A DNA stretch of 64,000 nt from Aphelocoma coerulescens (Eukaryota; Chordata; Aves; Passeriformes; Corvidae), in contig NW_027184085.1 of assembly GCF_041296385.1 (NCBI RefSeq), positions 52,233,109-52,297,108 on the forward strand. The letters run 5' to 3'. The notes under the pieces were generated by a model. The model had not been told where the DNA came from. It saw only the letters and a program-made list of their open reading frames with translations, and ran no database searches. Positions 47,748-60,655 of the stretch are shown one piece after another. Numbering within the stretch: the first letter of the stretch is position 1; every line of letters begins with the position of its first letter. Made by a program: the position numbers and the translations under genes.

Positions 47748-50700
47748 TTCTAGTATTGCAAATAGAAACACAGTTATTTCAATATTCAATATGTCACTTA
47801 TTACCAAATATATGAAACTAAAATGGCTTGAGAACAATTTGCTGTATATTTTCTCTTTTCAACTACACAGTATTTTTTGTGATTCTGGACTCATACCTTA
47901 CAGCAGCTTGTATACTATTTTCAACATTACTGTGAAATTAGGACATTATAATGACATTAAAAAATCTAAATGTTTAATGTATATAAAATTAAAAGTTCCA
48001 TGTAGGGAATGGTTTTTCAATATCTAAAAACCAATATTAGTAATAGACAGGATAAAAATATGCAAAAATAGCAAATAATTGTAGCAATAAAAATTGTATG
48101 TCTGTCTGTGTGTTAAATTTTGGGTTTAGAAAAGAATATTAAGCTTGCTTCAGAAATATTCAGAAAGGAGAAGAAATCAAAGCCTCTTTTAAAAAAAGGC
48201 AAATATCTAGAAGAGTGATGGAACCATTGACTTTCCAGATCAGCAGTATTGTTTATATTGTGTCCTGTTTTCTTGGCTTCAGCTCTTTTATCTTCTATAA
48301 CTCAGGTATAAATGAAATTTTTAATGCTATATATGCACAAAGCAATTGATTTTAACCTTGTTCCATAAACTTAAGACAGAAGGAATCAATATGCTTATTT
48401 CCATTTCATGGAAGATTGTGTACACAGACATGGTAGGAAAGAAGAGTAATGAATCATAACTGATAATTTACAAATCACTAAAAGCTGACGGCAACAATTA
48501 TGTCTAAAGAGGTAAGTGAAAAATCAAGGCACGATTTCATATCTAAAGGCTTCTATTAATAATGCATTAGATATATATTTCTGAATTATTTTTCTCCTCA
48601 ACAAAATTATTCAACCTCAATTGCTGTTTGGAGGCTTATCAATGAATGTGCCTTTTGCAATTGTACCAAAGCTTTAACATAAACATGACCTTTCCAAAGA
48701 AATATTTGACCCTACAATTACATGTGGTCTATCTGAATTCACATCATGATTATGTTTTAGTGAACCATCAGAGGTAAAAAAGAGTGACTTCTCTGCTGTG
48801 TTTCATCATAATAGTCTTCAGCAACATGTATGTTCAATTTCACACAGGAATGCTGAAAATACAGATTGAACTTTTAAGTCTACCTTCCAGCATGTTTTAA
48901 AGTCTCCTAAACCTGTTACTGGAGATACCTACATCAATTGCTATTAGCAACAGGAAGCTCAAAGTGCCATTAAAATAATTTGAATTCTGAATATGTTGGT
49001 GTCAGGCAAAAGACATTCTTTACATATTCTACCTGAGCAATAAAAGCATTGATCATTCTGAGACTTTGAGGATGCCTGAAGACCTTAAATGAACAATATG
49101 GTATTATATCATTCAGAGTATCAACTTACAGTCTAATTAAGAGCTAGTAAAGCCAGAAAACCATCACAGGGATACCCATTTCTGCCCTAAAATTTATAAT
49201 AACTTAATTAACACAACATGGACCACTAAAAATACGGTTGCTAATATGAAGAGAGTCACTATGACAAGATGCCAAACCTCCCCACACGTCACTGTGAGAT
49301 CCCAGATCATGTCTCTTTCTATGATCTTCCCATCAGTGAAATGACAATAATAAAGTGCTCTCATTATCTCAAGAAGCTGAAAATAATAACAAAAGTTAAG
49401 AATAAGGCAAAAAAGACCAAAGCAAAAAAAAAAGTATCTGATCTGTATCTATTATTTTGTTTGTCTCATTTTTATTTCATTCTTATACATGTCATTGCAT
49501 TTCAACAGTTAGGATGCTTTTGTTTCATAGCTTTAAAATAATTTCCACTGAAAAATATACATTGTGCAAATTTTTGGAATGGGGTCCACATGTTAATTTA
49601 TTAAGATATGTTCTTAATTTTCATGAGAACATAAATTCTAGTTTATAAAGCAATTTGTGCACAAAGTAATTTGACCATAGGCAATCGTGGTCTCAGGAAA
49701 TTAGGCTTATTCTGTGGTTAGCAGAGATGACTTTTACAGGAAAAATTATAATAATAATAATAATAATAAGTCTTAGATGTTCCAAATTATCCTCTGGAGG
49801 AGTCTCCCAGACATTCCATTGCTTATGGGAGAGCTTGACTTGTCAAGGAGTTATATGTTGGCAAGGGGAAATCACTGAGGCCAAACACCATTACTACCAG
49901 TGTAAAGACAGTTTAGAAGCCACTTGAGTTTCAATTGCTCTTCATTGTGCCTAGATATATTTTTAATATGGTTTTGAGTCCTTAAATACCATTTAGCATT
50001 TGAGTCACCAAGTAAATTAAAACAAACAAACAAATAAAATAAATAAAACAAGTAAAAGGCCACACTGCCCAGACATTTTCAATCTCAGAAAAAATTTGTT
50101 CAAGGTACCTATGTCGGAGCAAACTGCTTATATTTGATAGCAATAGATTACCATGTGGCTGCACAACTTTTTAGAGAAAATACAATTATCTGTCCTTAAA
50201 ACACTGATTTTACAAAATTAAAGCTTAGGTGCATATCTGGCAGCTTCATCTGCTGTGTAGAAGAAAAGTTTAGGCATAGGTGCTCATATTCCTACACATG
50301 TAGTCCTGTGTTTTGAACTTTACTCTGCATCACCAGTGTGAAAGACACCATGTTTAGTGAGGTGTTGCTCATGGCTGATTAGACAGGCAGTAAACAAAGC
50401 CACTGAGAAATAATGGACATGCATTCTGCAAGTAGTTTTCTCAGAATTTACATTTTATTGGGTAGCTTTCAGTTGTCATTTGTGCCATTTGAGGTGCTTT
50501 GGTTCTGGGTATTTTTCTCTGGATATGAAAAAGATAATTTTTACACTTACATGATATTGTTTTGGGATTTTGAAAAGTAATCAAAATCAGCATTTTCATT
50601 TTTTCTATGTATATTAGAGGTAGCTTAAAAGATAGTTTGTATAATAGAATGTGATAAGTTATAAAATGTGATAAGTGGCTTTAAAAGAGACTTGGAAATT

Positions 50701-53700
50701 AACCATTCAACTAACAGATGTAAGGTCATGGTGGATGAAGTTTTAACGCACTGAAGTGTCTCAAACTGTAATACCATTCAAAAAATTTTATTCTGTCCTA
50801 TTCTAAAAGATTGCTATGATATACAGTGTGAGGCAATTGTATGACCGATGTTAGATAAGAATTCAAACAAAACACTTAAAATAGTACATTCTGATGTTAA
50901 AACATTTGAATTATATACAATTATGTACCATACACTTTAGTTTGTAAATAAGATACAGATGCAGCTCATTCTGCAGGACTGAATGAATGCATTTGTTCAC
51001 TCAATTTCAATGTCTCAAAAATTTATTCTGAAATTATTTCCATTATGTTCCTGAAACTGCTTTACTAGTACTGAAAGAAGTCATACTTCTACTCTGATCT
51101 GTATTTTTCTGTAAAGGGGGGAGGGGAGGAGTGTTGTTAAAAAACCTATATGAAAATTGAATAATTATTACATATTCCTCCAACATGGAATGAGATTTTT
51201 TGGCAGTAATATTCATCAGTGTAAACCGTATCCACATTAAGCCAAATAGTCTAAAATGCAAGCGTAATCCGAAGTGTCTTTATATCCTGAACTTGTTGTG
51301 CATAACAAAAAAAAACCAGGCTTGACTAATAAATAAAATAGTGTCTGAATGGTCAAGGCAGGCAGCACCTGAGGTATCTATCTTCTCTCCAGCTGTGCAG
51401 TTTGAATTGAAAAATTGCTGCTTTTCTCACAAGAGAGATGAAACAGCACAGATGAGACATGAGCCAACCACAAATAATCATTTATAGGTATTATTTATAA
51501 ATAATAATAAATAAACATTACCAAATATGAGATACAAACCAGAGGAAAAAAATCTATGGCTAACTTAATTATAAATAAAATTGTGCTGGCACTAACTAAA
51601 TACCATGGAAGTGCTGAGACTGGCAGTGACATAGTTAATGAAAAAACATGTTTATTTTGTTGGTTTTTTTTCTTTTCCTAAAACAGCAAAAAATATAATA
51701 AAAAGGGCTGGAAAGAATTCTCTTCTACTTTATATAGTGTAGTTATAATTGTTAAGTAATAATAATATATAGGTTGAATATGTACATATCAAAATGAACT
51801 GTGCTGAAACTCATGATTTTTTTTTCTAAATAAGAGACACAAATCCTAAAATACCAATTACAAATCTCAATATATGAAGTTACGGCAATGAGAGAGTTAC
51901 CCTTACAAAAAACCTTCTTTCCTTACACCACTCTGTCAGGTGAATCACACAAAAATATTTTGATTTTGATTTGTGTCCACAAATAGACTAAAATGTGTTT
52001 TAGTTTTCTGAAAAAAAAAATCAGAAATCTTCAATTATATATTGTCTTGACCTAAGACTGCTGAACTGACAATAAGCTTAATGAGCTTTTTTGGTGCAAC
52101 AGATTCACCAATTCAGATTCATGTTGTCCTTTGTTATTAGGTCTCTCTGGAAAGACATTTATCTGGAGAAAATAGAATAAGACTCCCAGGACTACGTTGT
52201 ATGCTGGCAGATGTGTTTCATGTATAAGGGGAAGTGAATTTGGCCTAAGAGAAATTAAAGATTCTGTATAATAACCACAGTTCCAATTGCACATAAAAAT
52301 GTAACAGAAAAAAACAGCTCACTTGGAGAAAAGTAAATTTGTTTAGATATTCCCAAATGAAACACTTTAAAATCTGTTGTGTGATGAGAAAAAAAAATAC
52401 TCAACTTGCATTGATAAGGGAAAAATCAGATTTTTAACTAAAGAAACACTCCAAAATTCTGCTAGATATGGGCAGAATGTTGCAATGCTCTTTTAAACTC
52501 TCAGTGAAAATTACGCCTGAAGCCCTACCTGTAAACTCTTCTGCACTGTTAGCATGCAGAATTTATACAGCCAGCAGGCTGCTTATTTCCTTAGTCTGAG
52601 TTTAAAATGTCTGCCTTAGAAAACAGCCTGGTAATATGGCTAGAAGTTCCATTCTGTAACTGTTTATCCTTTTCAATATAAAATGCTCAGTGAAGAGCAG
52701 ATGAAGTAAGATTTTTTTTTTTTTTTAATGCAGGATATTTGTTTCAGTAGCACTGTACAAAAATGCCTTTAAATGTAATGTGTATTTTTTCACATTCAGT
52801 TTATGGTGTCTGTGGGGAAATTGCATTCTCTAAGACCTCCATAAATATCAGATGTAGCAGAAATCAAAAAAGATTTTTTTAATAACAGACTCTGATGGCT
52901 TAGTATTATGAGTTATCTAGGAGAATATATTAATAAAATGTCCTAATAAACCACATTAAAATTCTAGGAAGTTTCTGTCAAAATATATCTTAAAGGAAAA
53001 ATAGAAAATCTGACAAATCAATTTATGATATCACAATTTACTTACAATAAATTTTTTTAAAAAGTAAAATGGGAGTTCTGCCTGAAACTTTTATAGTCTT
53101 TTATGATATATTAAAGCAGTCAACACCCAGTCACTGAATCTCAAAGAGTCTGATGTATCTTTTGGGCTCATGAGACTCAGGAACTGACTCAGAATTAAGG
53201 GATTGATAAAAAGAGGGCTGGGATTTTTTGACAGTTTTTTTTGTTTTCATCATCTTTACAATGTATTTTATATATTTAACAGAATTTATTTATGCCCTGA
53301 ATTTTTTGATATATTTTCAAAATGAGGAACTTTTGTATTTTGCTTTTGTATAGAAGTAAATACAATTTGGCATGAAATAATTTTTTGGGAGATTGACAGG
53401 CAGCTGAAAGAAGAAAATACTTGACAGCTAGTGGGTGAATCACCTGTAAACAGTGCTGGTTCAAGGGCTCTGTTATGCCATGTGTCCTTTTATTTCCTTC
53501 CAAAGAAAGTCAAAAGAAGCTAGCAAGCTGCTAATGTTAGCTCAAATAACATCCATAGCCTGCTACTTGGCTCCTACATATTATAGACACAAACCAAAAA
53601 TTGTCTTGGAGAAAAGGAAACTCAATAAGAAAAGAAAAAGCCCAACAAGATGGGTACACATATTTATAACCAGACAACAAGGTGTATGATATAATGCATT

Positions 53701-56700
53701 ACAATTTCACAAACAATCAATACAAAATATTGGATATAAAATTACTTTTTGATTACCACTGTGAAAACACAAGCTTCTCAAGTAATTCCCCACACTACTA
53801 TTGATTTTACTCTACTTTTTCTATTGTATTTTTAAAGCATTTCACATCTATTCCTAAGACTCCATTCTGCTGCTAATGCTAAGCAAATGCATAAAGGAAA
53901 ACAGGGAAGATTTAATGGTGGAGAGATATGAATATTATTTTTTATACTTCAATCTCTGCTCTAACACAGCTTGTTTAAGTCTGAAATATGTTTTCCTAGT
54001 CACATTACACACAAGAGCAACCAGAATTTTCCTAACCTTTTAATCCATTCATTTCATGCTGTTAGCCTTTACAACTGTGTAGCAGCTTTCTATCATGTGG
54101 CACTCTTCTTCCTGCCAGTTCCCATGGCAATGGTCAGGTCATGTGTCAAATGGCAGAGTGATATACTATAGTCATGTCTCAAACCTGGTAAGTGGGTTCT
54201 TTTATTTTTCACTTGTCAATTTTTTAAATACTCTGCACCAAGCACAGTACTTCTGCTCTCTTCTTTTCCTCGGAGGTAAAGTAGAAAACTTAAGGACAAG
54301 GACGAAGACCTAGGAATATTTTTCCTGTTGTATTAACTTTTTTCCTCAATGGACTTAGGTGTAAATGTATAAAGAGTTACTTTCAACAGTGAGAAGAACT
54401 ACTACACACAGTTAAAAATTCAAGGGACTAATTCTTATTAACAGAGTGTAGTTCTCTAAAAAGTACCTATGCCATGACTCAAAGGTAGTTGTCGTACTCT
54501 TGCAAGAAAATGAATTACACAATGATGAAAATGGGAAAAAAAATAGTTTCAGGAGTGATGAGAAATAGAGGATGCATAAGAAAGCCATCTGCAACATATG
54601 TCCTAATCAAGATTTTGATTTAAAACTTCATCAAAACAGCAACATGTGTAAAAACTCTGAGGATATGAAATTTTTTCTACCCAGAGATCAAATATACAAA
54701 GAGCACTGAACATCATGTTGCTCTACATTGGACACAAGTGTCAAAATGACATTGCTAAGACAAATAACATCCAACCATAAAAAAAATATCAAAAATGTTG
54801 GGTGTTTGAAAAATAATATAATCATCAAAGTTTTGATGTTGACATTCAAAGAGGAGTCTACAGACCAGAATAAGAAATAAGAATACTAATCTGACTGTTG
54901 GTTTGCCAGATTCTGAGTCACAGAAATTTCTCATATACACAATATTACTTGTTCAGCTATCTGTGAGGTAGAGAAATTTATAGAAAACACAGCCTCAAAA
55001 ATTTCAATTTCAAAATTAGAAATGAGACATTATTTGCAGTCTATAATAAATACTGAAAGTTGATGCAGATTTAATGGAATTGCAGTAGTTTCCTGTATTT
55101 AAAGAGCAAATATGGTGAATATAAGAATAATTTACTTAGAAGCAGTTTTCTTACAAGGTAAATAAATTATATGGTCATTTTACCTCAATTATCATAGCAA
55201 AATGACTTTAAAAGAATGTCAGACTGATTTTTTTAACTGTAGCCATGCCCTTTATTAAAACTAGTCAACTTTTTTATTTGACTAGCATAATTTAAGTACC
55301 ACTGGTAGAGTTTACCACATCTGGATTATATTAGTGCATTTCCCCCTTGTAAGGAGGGCACAATGTGCCAAGGGATTGCCATATTATCTTTGTTCTTTAT
55401 ATTAAATTACTTTTTTTTAAAAGGGTTATTCAAGAACTAGTTCATAAATTAACCACCTTCAACCAGACAGTGACTAGTTGTTCTAACAGAAATGTAAAGC
55501 CTCCATCTCCCTCAACCCTGAAACCATTAAATAAAGAGAAAAATCCCCAAGAAACACACAAAACCCCACATTATATTGATGTTTAAGAAAACATTTAAAA
55601 ACATCAAATCTAATTGTTGTCTTCATTAAGGGATTTGTTTGTTTATTTGTTTAATCTCAGGTAATGATGATTTTTCCTCATCAGCTATCAGACTGGGTTC
55701 AATTGTTAATTAGAGATTAGACAAATAATACAGTGGAAGGCCTATTAGTGCATTCAGCTACATATATATGACACCTTAGTCATGGAATTAGGAAAATTCC
55801 ATTTCCTAACAAATTCAGAATTTATTCTACTCTAAAAACCATTATACATTGTCCTGACCTCTCACAAAATCTGATGCTCAGTGAGATTTTTAATTAAATA
55901 ACCTTCCTAGTCATAGTTCTACATACTGAATTCACTTGTTTGCTTTTGATTTCTGAGTAATGATTTACTGTCTTTAAAGAGAAAGAAATTAGCTCATGCA
56001 CTGATGGTTGTTTCACGTGCTGTCATTTCATACAGATATTTAACATACGTACAAATTGCATGAAATAAAAGTCGAAGACAAGATCAGAGATGTGTGAATA
56101 AAAATCACTTATTATAAGCTTTAATTCATCATTTATAATCTTGAATTTCAGATTTGTCAGAACAGACAGTATGCTTTCATCTTGTCTGAAAGTGCAAAAA
56201 TACTCAATTTTTTAAATCGAAGATTGTATCCTTAATGTTCATTATTTTCTTGCTCACCCATGCAAGATTACCATTAAATTTTGGTCAAAGGTGAAATCTG
56301 TTTTGGTGCTTATCGGTGTTGGAATTTTTAGTCATCTGATCTCTGTCCTGAACTAATAATCCACTAACAGTTTTCAGAGTAAGTTGAAGTGAAGATGAGA
56401 AAGGAACACACATGCTACAAAAAATAAAATATTCTTCACCATTTTCACTTCAGTTTAATTTTTCTAATGAGTAATAATTAATTATGGACTATGTAATCAA
56501 ATCTATTTTTCAGAAGAAGATAATGCTTTACATAAATTTTTTTTAAGTGCCTAATTTTCTCTTGTAGCCCTCAACTACACCTTTGCTCTGATTGAAAAAA
56601 TAATGAGTGCTGAATTTGACAGTGATGAGAAACACCGATTCTAAAGTATTAAAACATTCTCAGGCAGTGGAACTGCATCACCAGAACAGATAACATAACT

Positions 56701-56884
56701 AGTTTTTATTAAAATGGGTAGATGGTTTCACATAAAATGTTTTCTTTCGTAGACTTGTCATATCTGATTGCTTGAGAGGAATGGACAAATGGAGATATGA
56801 CATGAGAGAGCAAACATGTCTAGATATGTGATAACAACACTTATGGCAAGAGACTGAAATAGCCTCCATTGTCTCACCTCATAC
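47748..56884. other. Long unique AT-rich stretch
   Basis: Nine kilobases with no repeat or exon that I recognise, apart from short simple repeats: (ATA)n at 49746-49769, CAAA/TAAA runs near 50020-50050, ATAAATA runs near 51490-51520 and a T-run near 52711. It is the longest repeat-poor part of the window and therefore the best place to test for conserved non-coding elements. Confidence 0.5.
49746..49769 (+). repeat. (ATA)n microsatellite
   Basis: Eight uninterrupted ATA units. Confidence 0.9.
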
Positions 56885-57035
56885 CAGTGAAGACTGAGGG
56901 AAAGTGTGATTACAGTCCTCAACTCAGAAGGTGAGCTGCCTCAAAGCCCAGAATCATCTGGCTCCTATGATCACAGACTGTGCAATGAAAGGCAATAGGC
57001 TTAAATTGCTCCAGGTGAGGTTAGAGTGGGTACAC
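56885..57035 (+). mobile_element. CR1 LINE, 3' region fragment, sense, old
   Basis: Matches the CR1 3' region with much divergence: AGTGTGATTACAGTCCTCAA, then GTGCAATGAAAGGCAATAGG and CTTAAATTGCTCCAGGTGAG. Neither the tail nor coding sequence is present. Confidence 0.6.
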
Positions 57036-58960
57036 AAAAAAAAAACATTTATATGGATAGGGTGAGTTCAGTACAGGAGATTTCACAGCCTACCACACAC
57101 AGCTGTGCAATCTCATCCCTGGAAATGTTACGTGCAGCCTAGAAGCTCTCCAAAACATTGTTATTGCTCTTACCTGATGAAAGGTGAATGAAATAGGTGA
57201 TATCCTTTGTTTTGGTCAGGACACCATGTGAGACCTTTTATGTTCTGAAGTTAGGGAGAATAAACTGCCATGATTTTTGGAATGCTAGAATTTGCTATTT
57301 TATCTTCTCTATATTAAGAAGAGATACTGAATTGTATGTTAATGTAAAGCTGAACCTAAAGTATTCTTACTACTGTACCTCTAAGAAACTGGGTTTTAAC
57401 ATAAGACAGCCTCATGACTTGTCTATTTTTACTATTAATAATGGATACTTTTTTCATTCTTGTTCATATTCAGTGGTGTTCATTAAGATCTTTTAAATTT
57501 TCTCTGGAAAACTGGAGGCAGACACATGTTCCCAGTATAACAGCTGTGCTATCTGGCAGCTGATGTAGTGGCATTATAGTTCAGTATTTACTTCATTCAT
57601 ATTTTATACATCATCTGCTGCTGTAAATCAGGAGTGGGATCTTATTATCAAAATTCTTGCTCATTTTCTTCACAGTCCTTATTTATGGCTGGTTAATTTT
57701 TTAAGCAAATACAATGATGAAAATATTTAGGATCTTTGTAATTACAGTATGTTTAATAGGTGAAATTATAGCATCTGTAATAGTAAAACAGTAGTAGCGA
57801 ATAAATTAACATTTTGAGAAGAGAAAATATTTGATAGAATTAATCTGTAATTGGAAGATTATATATTAAAATATTAAATAAATACTTAAAAAAAAATCTA
57901 GTAAGGAAACATTCACAGCCTTCTCTCCCTCTCTCTTTTAATAAAATCTGAGGGTATTAGTCACCTTTTAGTTGGTTAATACTTCTATGTGTTCCAATAT
58001 CTGATCAAAAGTTGAGAAAAGGGAATATATGTTATTCTCTAACTTAAAGTGACAGATGATGGACCAGAACTGTCCACTAACAGACTTACCAGTTATAATC
58101 AAAGCAAAGTGCTTATCACATTCAGTGAAACATGAGTCCTCTGTGTCACTGATCACACCACTGTGCTGCTGCTCAGTGTCAGGCTGAAAGTTCTGTTAGG
58201 GAAGGTCCAATCACATTTAAGAAATTGATAAAGTCATGACTTTAGGATAACAGCATGGTTATAAATAGCACAGATCTGTAGCTTTCATACATGGATGGAT
58301 CTGTGTGACACTATCATACATCCATAATAGTGCTTGTTTCTCCTGTCTTGCTTTGTTTATACCACTTCTCACTTGCATTCTAATGTTCCAGCCTTGAATG
58401 CTGAGGTCTCTCCACATGTTTAATGAAATCTGCAAAAATTTCCAAATCTGCTCGTGTAAGCATCCCTGCTGCAGACTCAGTTCTCTCTCCCTTGACTTTA
58501 CTAGCAGCAAAATATGATTTGTACTCTGACAGAGTAAGCATTTGCTTTAGCAGAAAGCATATTAGTGTGGGCATGTCTCAGCATAATGTGCACCAGCATC
58601 TGAGATTATGACTAACTTGTTCGGCTATTAAATGAAAGATAAATTTATTTCAGTACATAGATATGGAGCATCACATTTCTTAGGAACTACTCGTTGTCTC
58701 ATCCTCTGCCTGTGACAGTCTGGGAGCTTTTAGTGCATAAAATTATTTTTAGGGGAAAGACTGGGCTTCACATAGAGAAGATAAGATTATGATAAGCAGG
58801 TTTTCTGCAAGAGCATCACAAGATTTCAGTACCATACACTCACATGAGTTTTACAGGCTTTACTTTTGCCTGATCTTTTCTCACTCTGGGGTACAGAGGT
58901 AATGGAATGGGAAGATGAGAGATAGTGCTTGTTTGTGAAGCAGTTTTGATTAAAGCACAT
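57036..58960. other. Unique AT-rich DNA
   Basis: No gene recognised. Opposing short frames at 58259-58611 have no family resemblance. Confidence 0.5.
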
Positions 58961-59230
58961 AGAAACTTGGAATGGTTAAGATCGGAAGAGTCTCTGAAGG
59001 TCATCTAGTTTCAACCCCCCTGCCATGGGCATGGACACATTCCACTAGAACAGGTTTCTCAAAGCCCCATTCAGCCTAGCCTTGAACACTTTCAGGCATC
59101 CACAACTTCTCTGGCTAACAGGTTTCAGCATCTCACCACCCTTACAGTAACAAATTTCTTCCTAATGTCTAAACCTACTTTCACTTTAAAGCCATTCCCA
59201 CTTGTACTGTCACTCCCTGCATTTTTAAAA
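58961..59230 (-). mobile_element. CR1 LINE, 3' portion, antisense
   Basis: The plus strand reads GGAATGGTTAAGATCGGAAG, then GGTCATCTAGTTTCAACC, CATGGGCATGGACACATTCC, ACTTCTCTGGCTAACAGG and TTTAAAGCCATTCCCACTTG, the antisense CR1 3' order. The terminal octamers are missing. Its 5' end lies about 30 bp from the start of the sense CR1 that follows, so the two are head to head. Confidence 0.88.
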
Positions 59231-59261
59231 GATCTTAGCATGTCCTCTTAAAACATCATCA

Positions 59262-60245
59262 GACAAAAGAGGACTGATTGGGGGTTGTGAAGACTGGGGG
59301 CAGCCTTGGCCACAAATGACCATGAGATGGTGAAGTTCAGGATCCTGTATGGAGAGAGTGGGGCAATAAATATGAGTACCACCCTGGATTTAAGGAAAGA
59401 TAACTTTAGCTTCTTGAAGGACCTACTCAGAGGAATCCCATGAGTTAGGTATCTAGCATGTAGGGGTATCCAAGAGATCTGGTTAATATTCAAGCATCAC
59501 TTTGTCCATGCTCAAGATTGGTTTATCCCTATCAGTAATACACTAAGCGAAGAGGGAAGGAGACCTGGGTGGATGAGCAAGAAGCTTCTGGCAAAAATAG
59601 AAGAAGGAGGTTTATGAAGTATTGAAAAAGGAACAGGGTGTTTGGAAGGAGCAAAAGAACATTGCCAAAGTATGCAGGGATGTGACAGAGATGGCTAAGG
59701 TCCTTTTGGAATTAAATCCAATTAATTAAATTAAAATCCAATTAATTAAATCCAATTGTAATTAAATTTAAAAAAAGATATCAAGAACAACAAGAAAAGG
59801 CTTCTTCCAATGCACTAGTCACAAGACTAGGAAAAATGTGGGTCCACTGCTGGATTGGGTGGGTATCCTGGTGTTGAAGAAAAGGTGGATTTACTGAATG
59901 CATTCTTTGTTTCAGTCTTTACTGAGAGGGTACAGCCAGACACTTTTCAGTGGTGCCCTGTAAAAGGACAAATGGTAAAGGGCACAAACTAAAACACAGA
60001 AACTCCTTCAGAATATGAGGAAGAAAGTCTTTGCTTTGAGGGTGACCTCAAACAACCCTGGAACAGGCTGTCCAGAGAGGTTGTGGTGTCCCCTTGTCTC
60101 AAGATATTCAAAACCCATCTGGACACTATCTTGTGCAACTTGCTCCAGGTGAATCTGGTCTAGCAAGGTGGGGTGGACTGTATGATCTCCAGAGGTCACA
60201 TCCAACCCCAAATATAACCATCCTGTGGTTCTGTGATGCTATGAT
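59262..60245 (+). mobile_element. CR1 LINE with internal deletion: ORF2 linker joined to 3' UTR
   Basis: From 59262 the plus strand carries the CR1 ORF2 linker between endonuclease and reverse transcriptase, in broken frames. Recognisable pieces are GVVKTGGSLG, TTLDLRKDNFS, LLEGPTQRNP, RGKETWVDEQEA and, near 59880-59945, LLNAFFVSVFTERVQPDTF (CR1: LLNAFFASVFT). Near 59940 the sequence changes directly to the CR1 3' region (TTTTCAGTGGTGCCCTGT). It runs to the degenerate tail ATCCTGTGGTTCTGTGATGC at 60245. The whole reverse transcriptase, about 1.5 kb in a full element, is absent. Either one element suffered an internal deletion, or two sense copies sit end to end; the continuity of order favours deletion. 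Confidence 0.85.
59709..59770 (+). repeat. ATTAAATCCAATTA-type tandem expansion inside CR1
   Basis: A 14-base unit, ATTAAATCCAATTA, and partial variants are repeated about three to four times where CR1 normally has a single GAATTAAATC segment before the AAGAACAACAAGAA block. This added about 45 bp to this copy by slippage. Confidence 0.8.
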
Positions 60246-60374
60246 CTTTCAGATACATTTGGACAAGTATTCGAATAACGGTTCACATTACATCTTCCAG
60301 TCTAATATTTAATGGCATTAAATGATAAGCCACTAAATGAAAGCCCCAGTAGAAAGTGTGCATTACAAACCTCT
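60246..60374. other. Short spacer between CR1 copies
   Basis: AT-rich spacer with no feature recognised. Confidence 0.5.
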
Positions 60375-60655
60375 GGCCTGGAATAACAGGACCCAAGGGA
60401 ATGACCTGAAGTTTTCACAGGGGAGGTTTAGGTTTGATATTAGGAAAAAGTTTTTCACCCAGAGAGTGGCTGGCTACTGGAACAGCCTCCCCAAGGAAGT
60501 GGTCACAGCAGAAAGCCTGAGAGAGTTCAAGAAGTGTTTGGACAATCCTCTCAGGGTCATGCTGTGACTCTTGGGGATGTCCTGTGCAGAGCCAGGAGCT
60601 GGAGTCAATGACCCTTATAGATCCCTTCCAACTCAGGATGTTCTGTGATTCTCTG
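60375..60655 (+). mobile_element. CR1 LINE, 3' region, sense
   Basis: Matches the CR1 3' region from GGAATAACAGGACCC through GGGGAGGTTTAGGTTTGATA, TGGCTACTGGAACAGCCTCC and ATCCCTTCCAACTCAGGATG, ending GTTCTGTGATTCTCTGAG. It has the same polarity as the copy at 59262-60245, from a slightly different subfamily. The 76-codon frame across it is a fragment of untranslated LINE sequence. Confidence 0.9.

Noticed and set aside
60337..60567. 76-codon frame containing an apparent conserved stretch
   Set aside because: It matches the untranslated 3' region of CR1, which is repeated in the genome and not coding.
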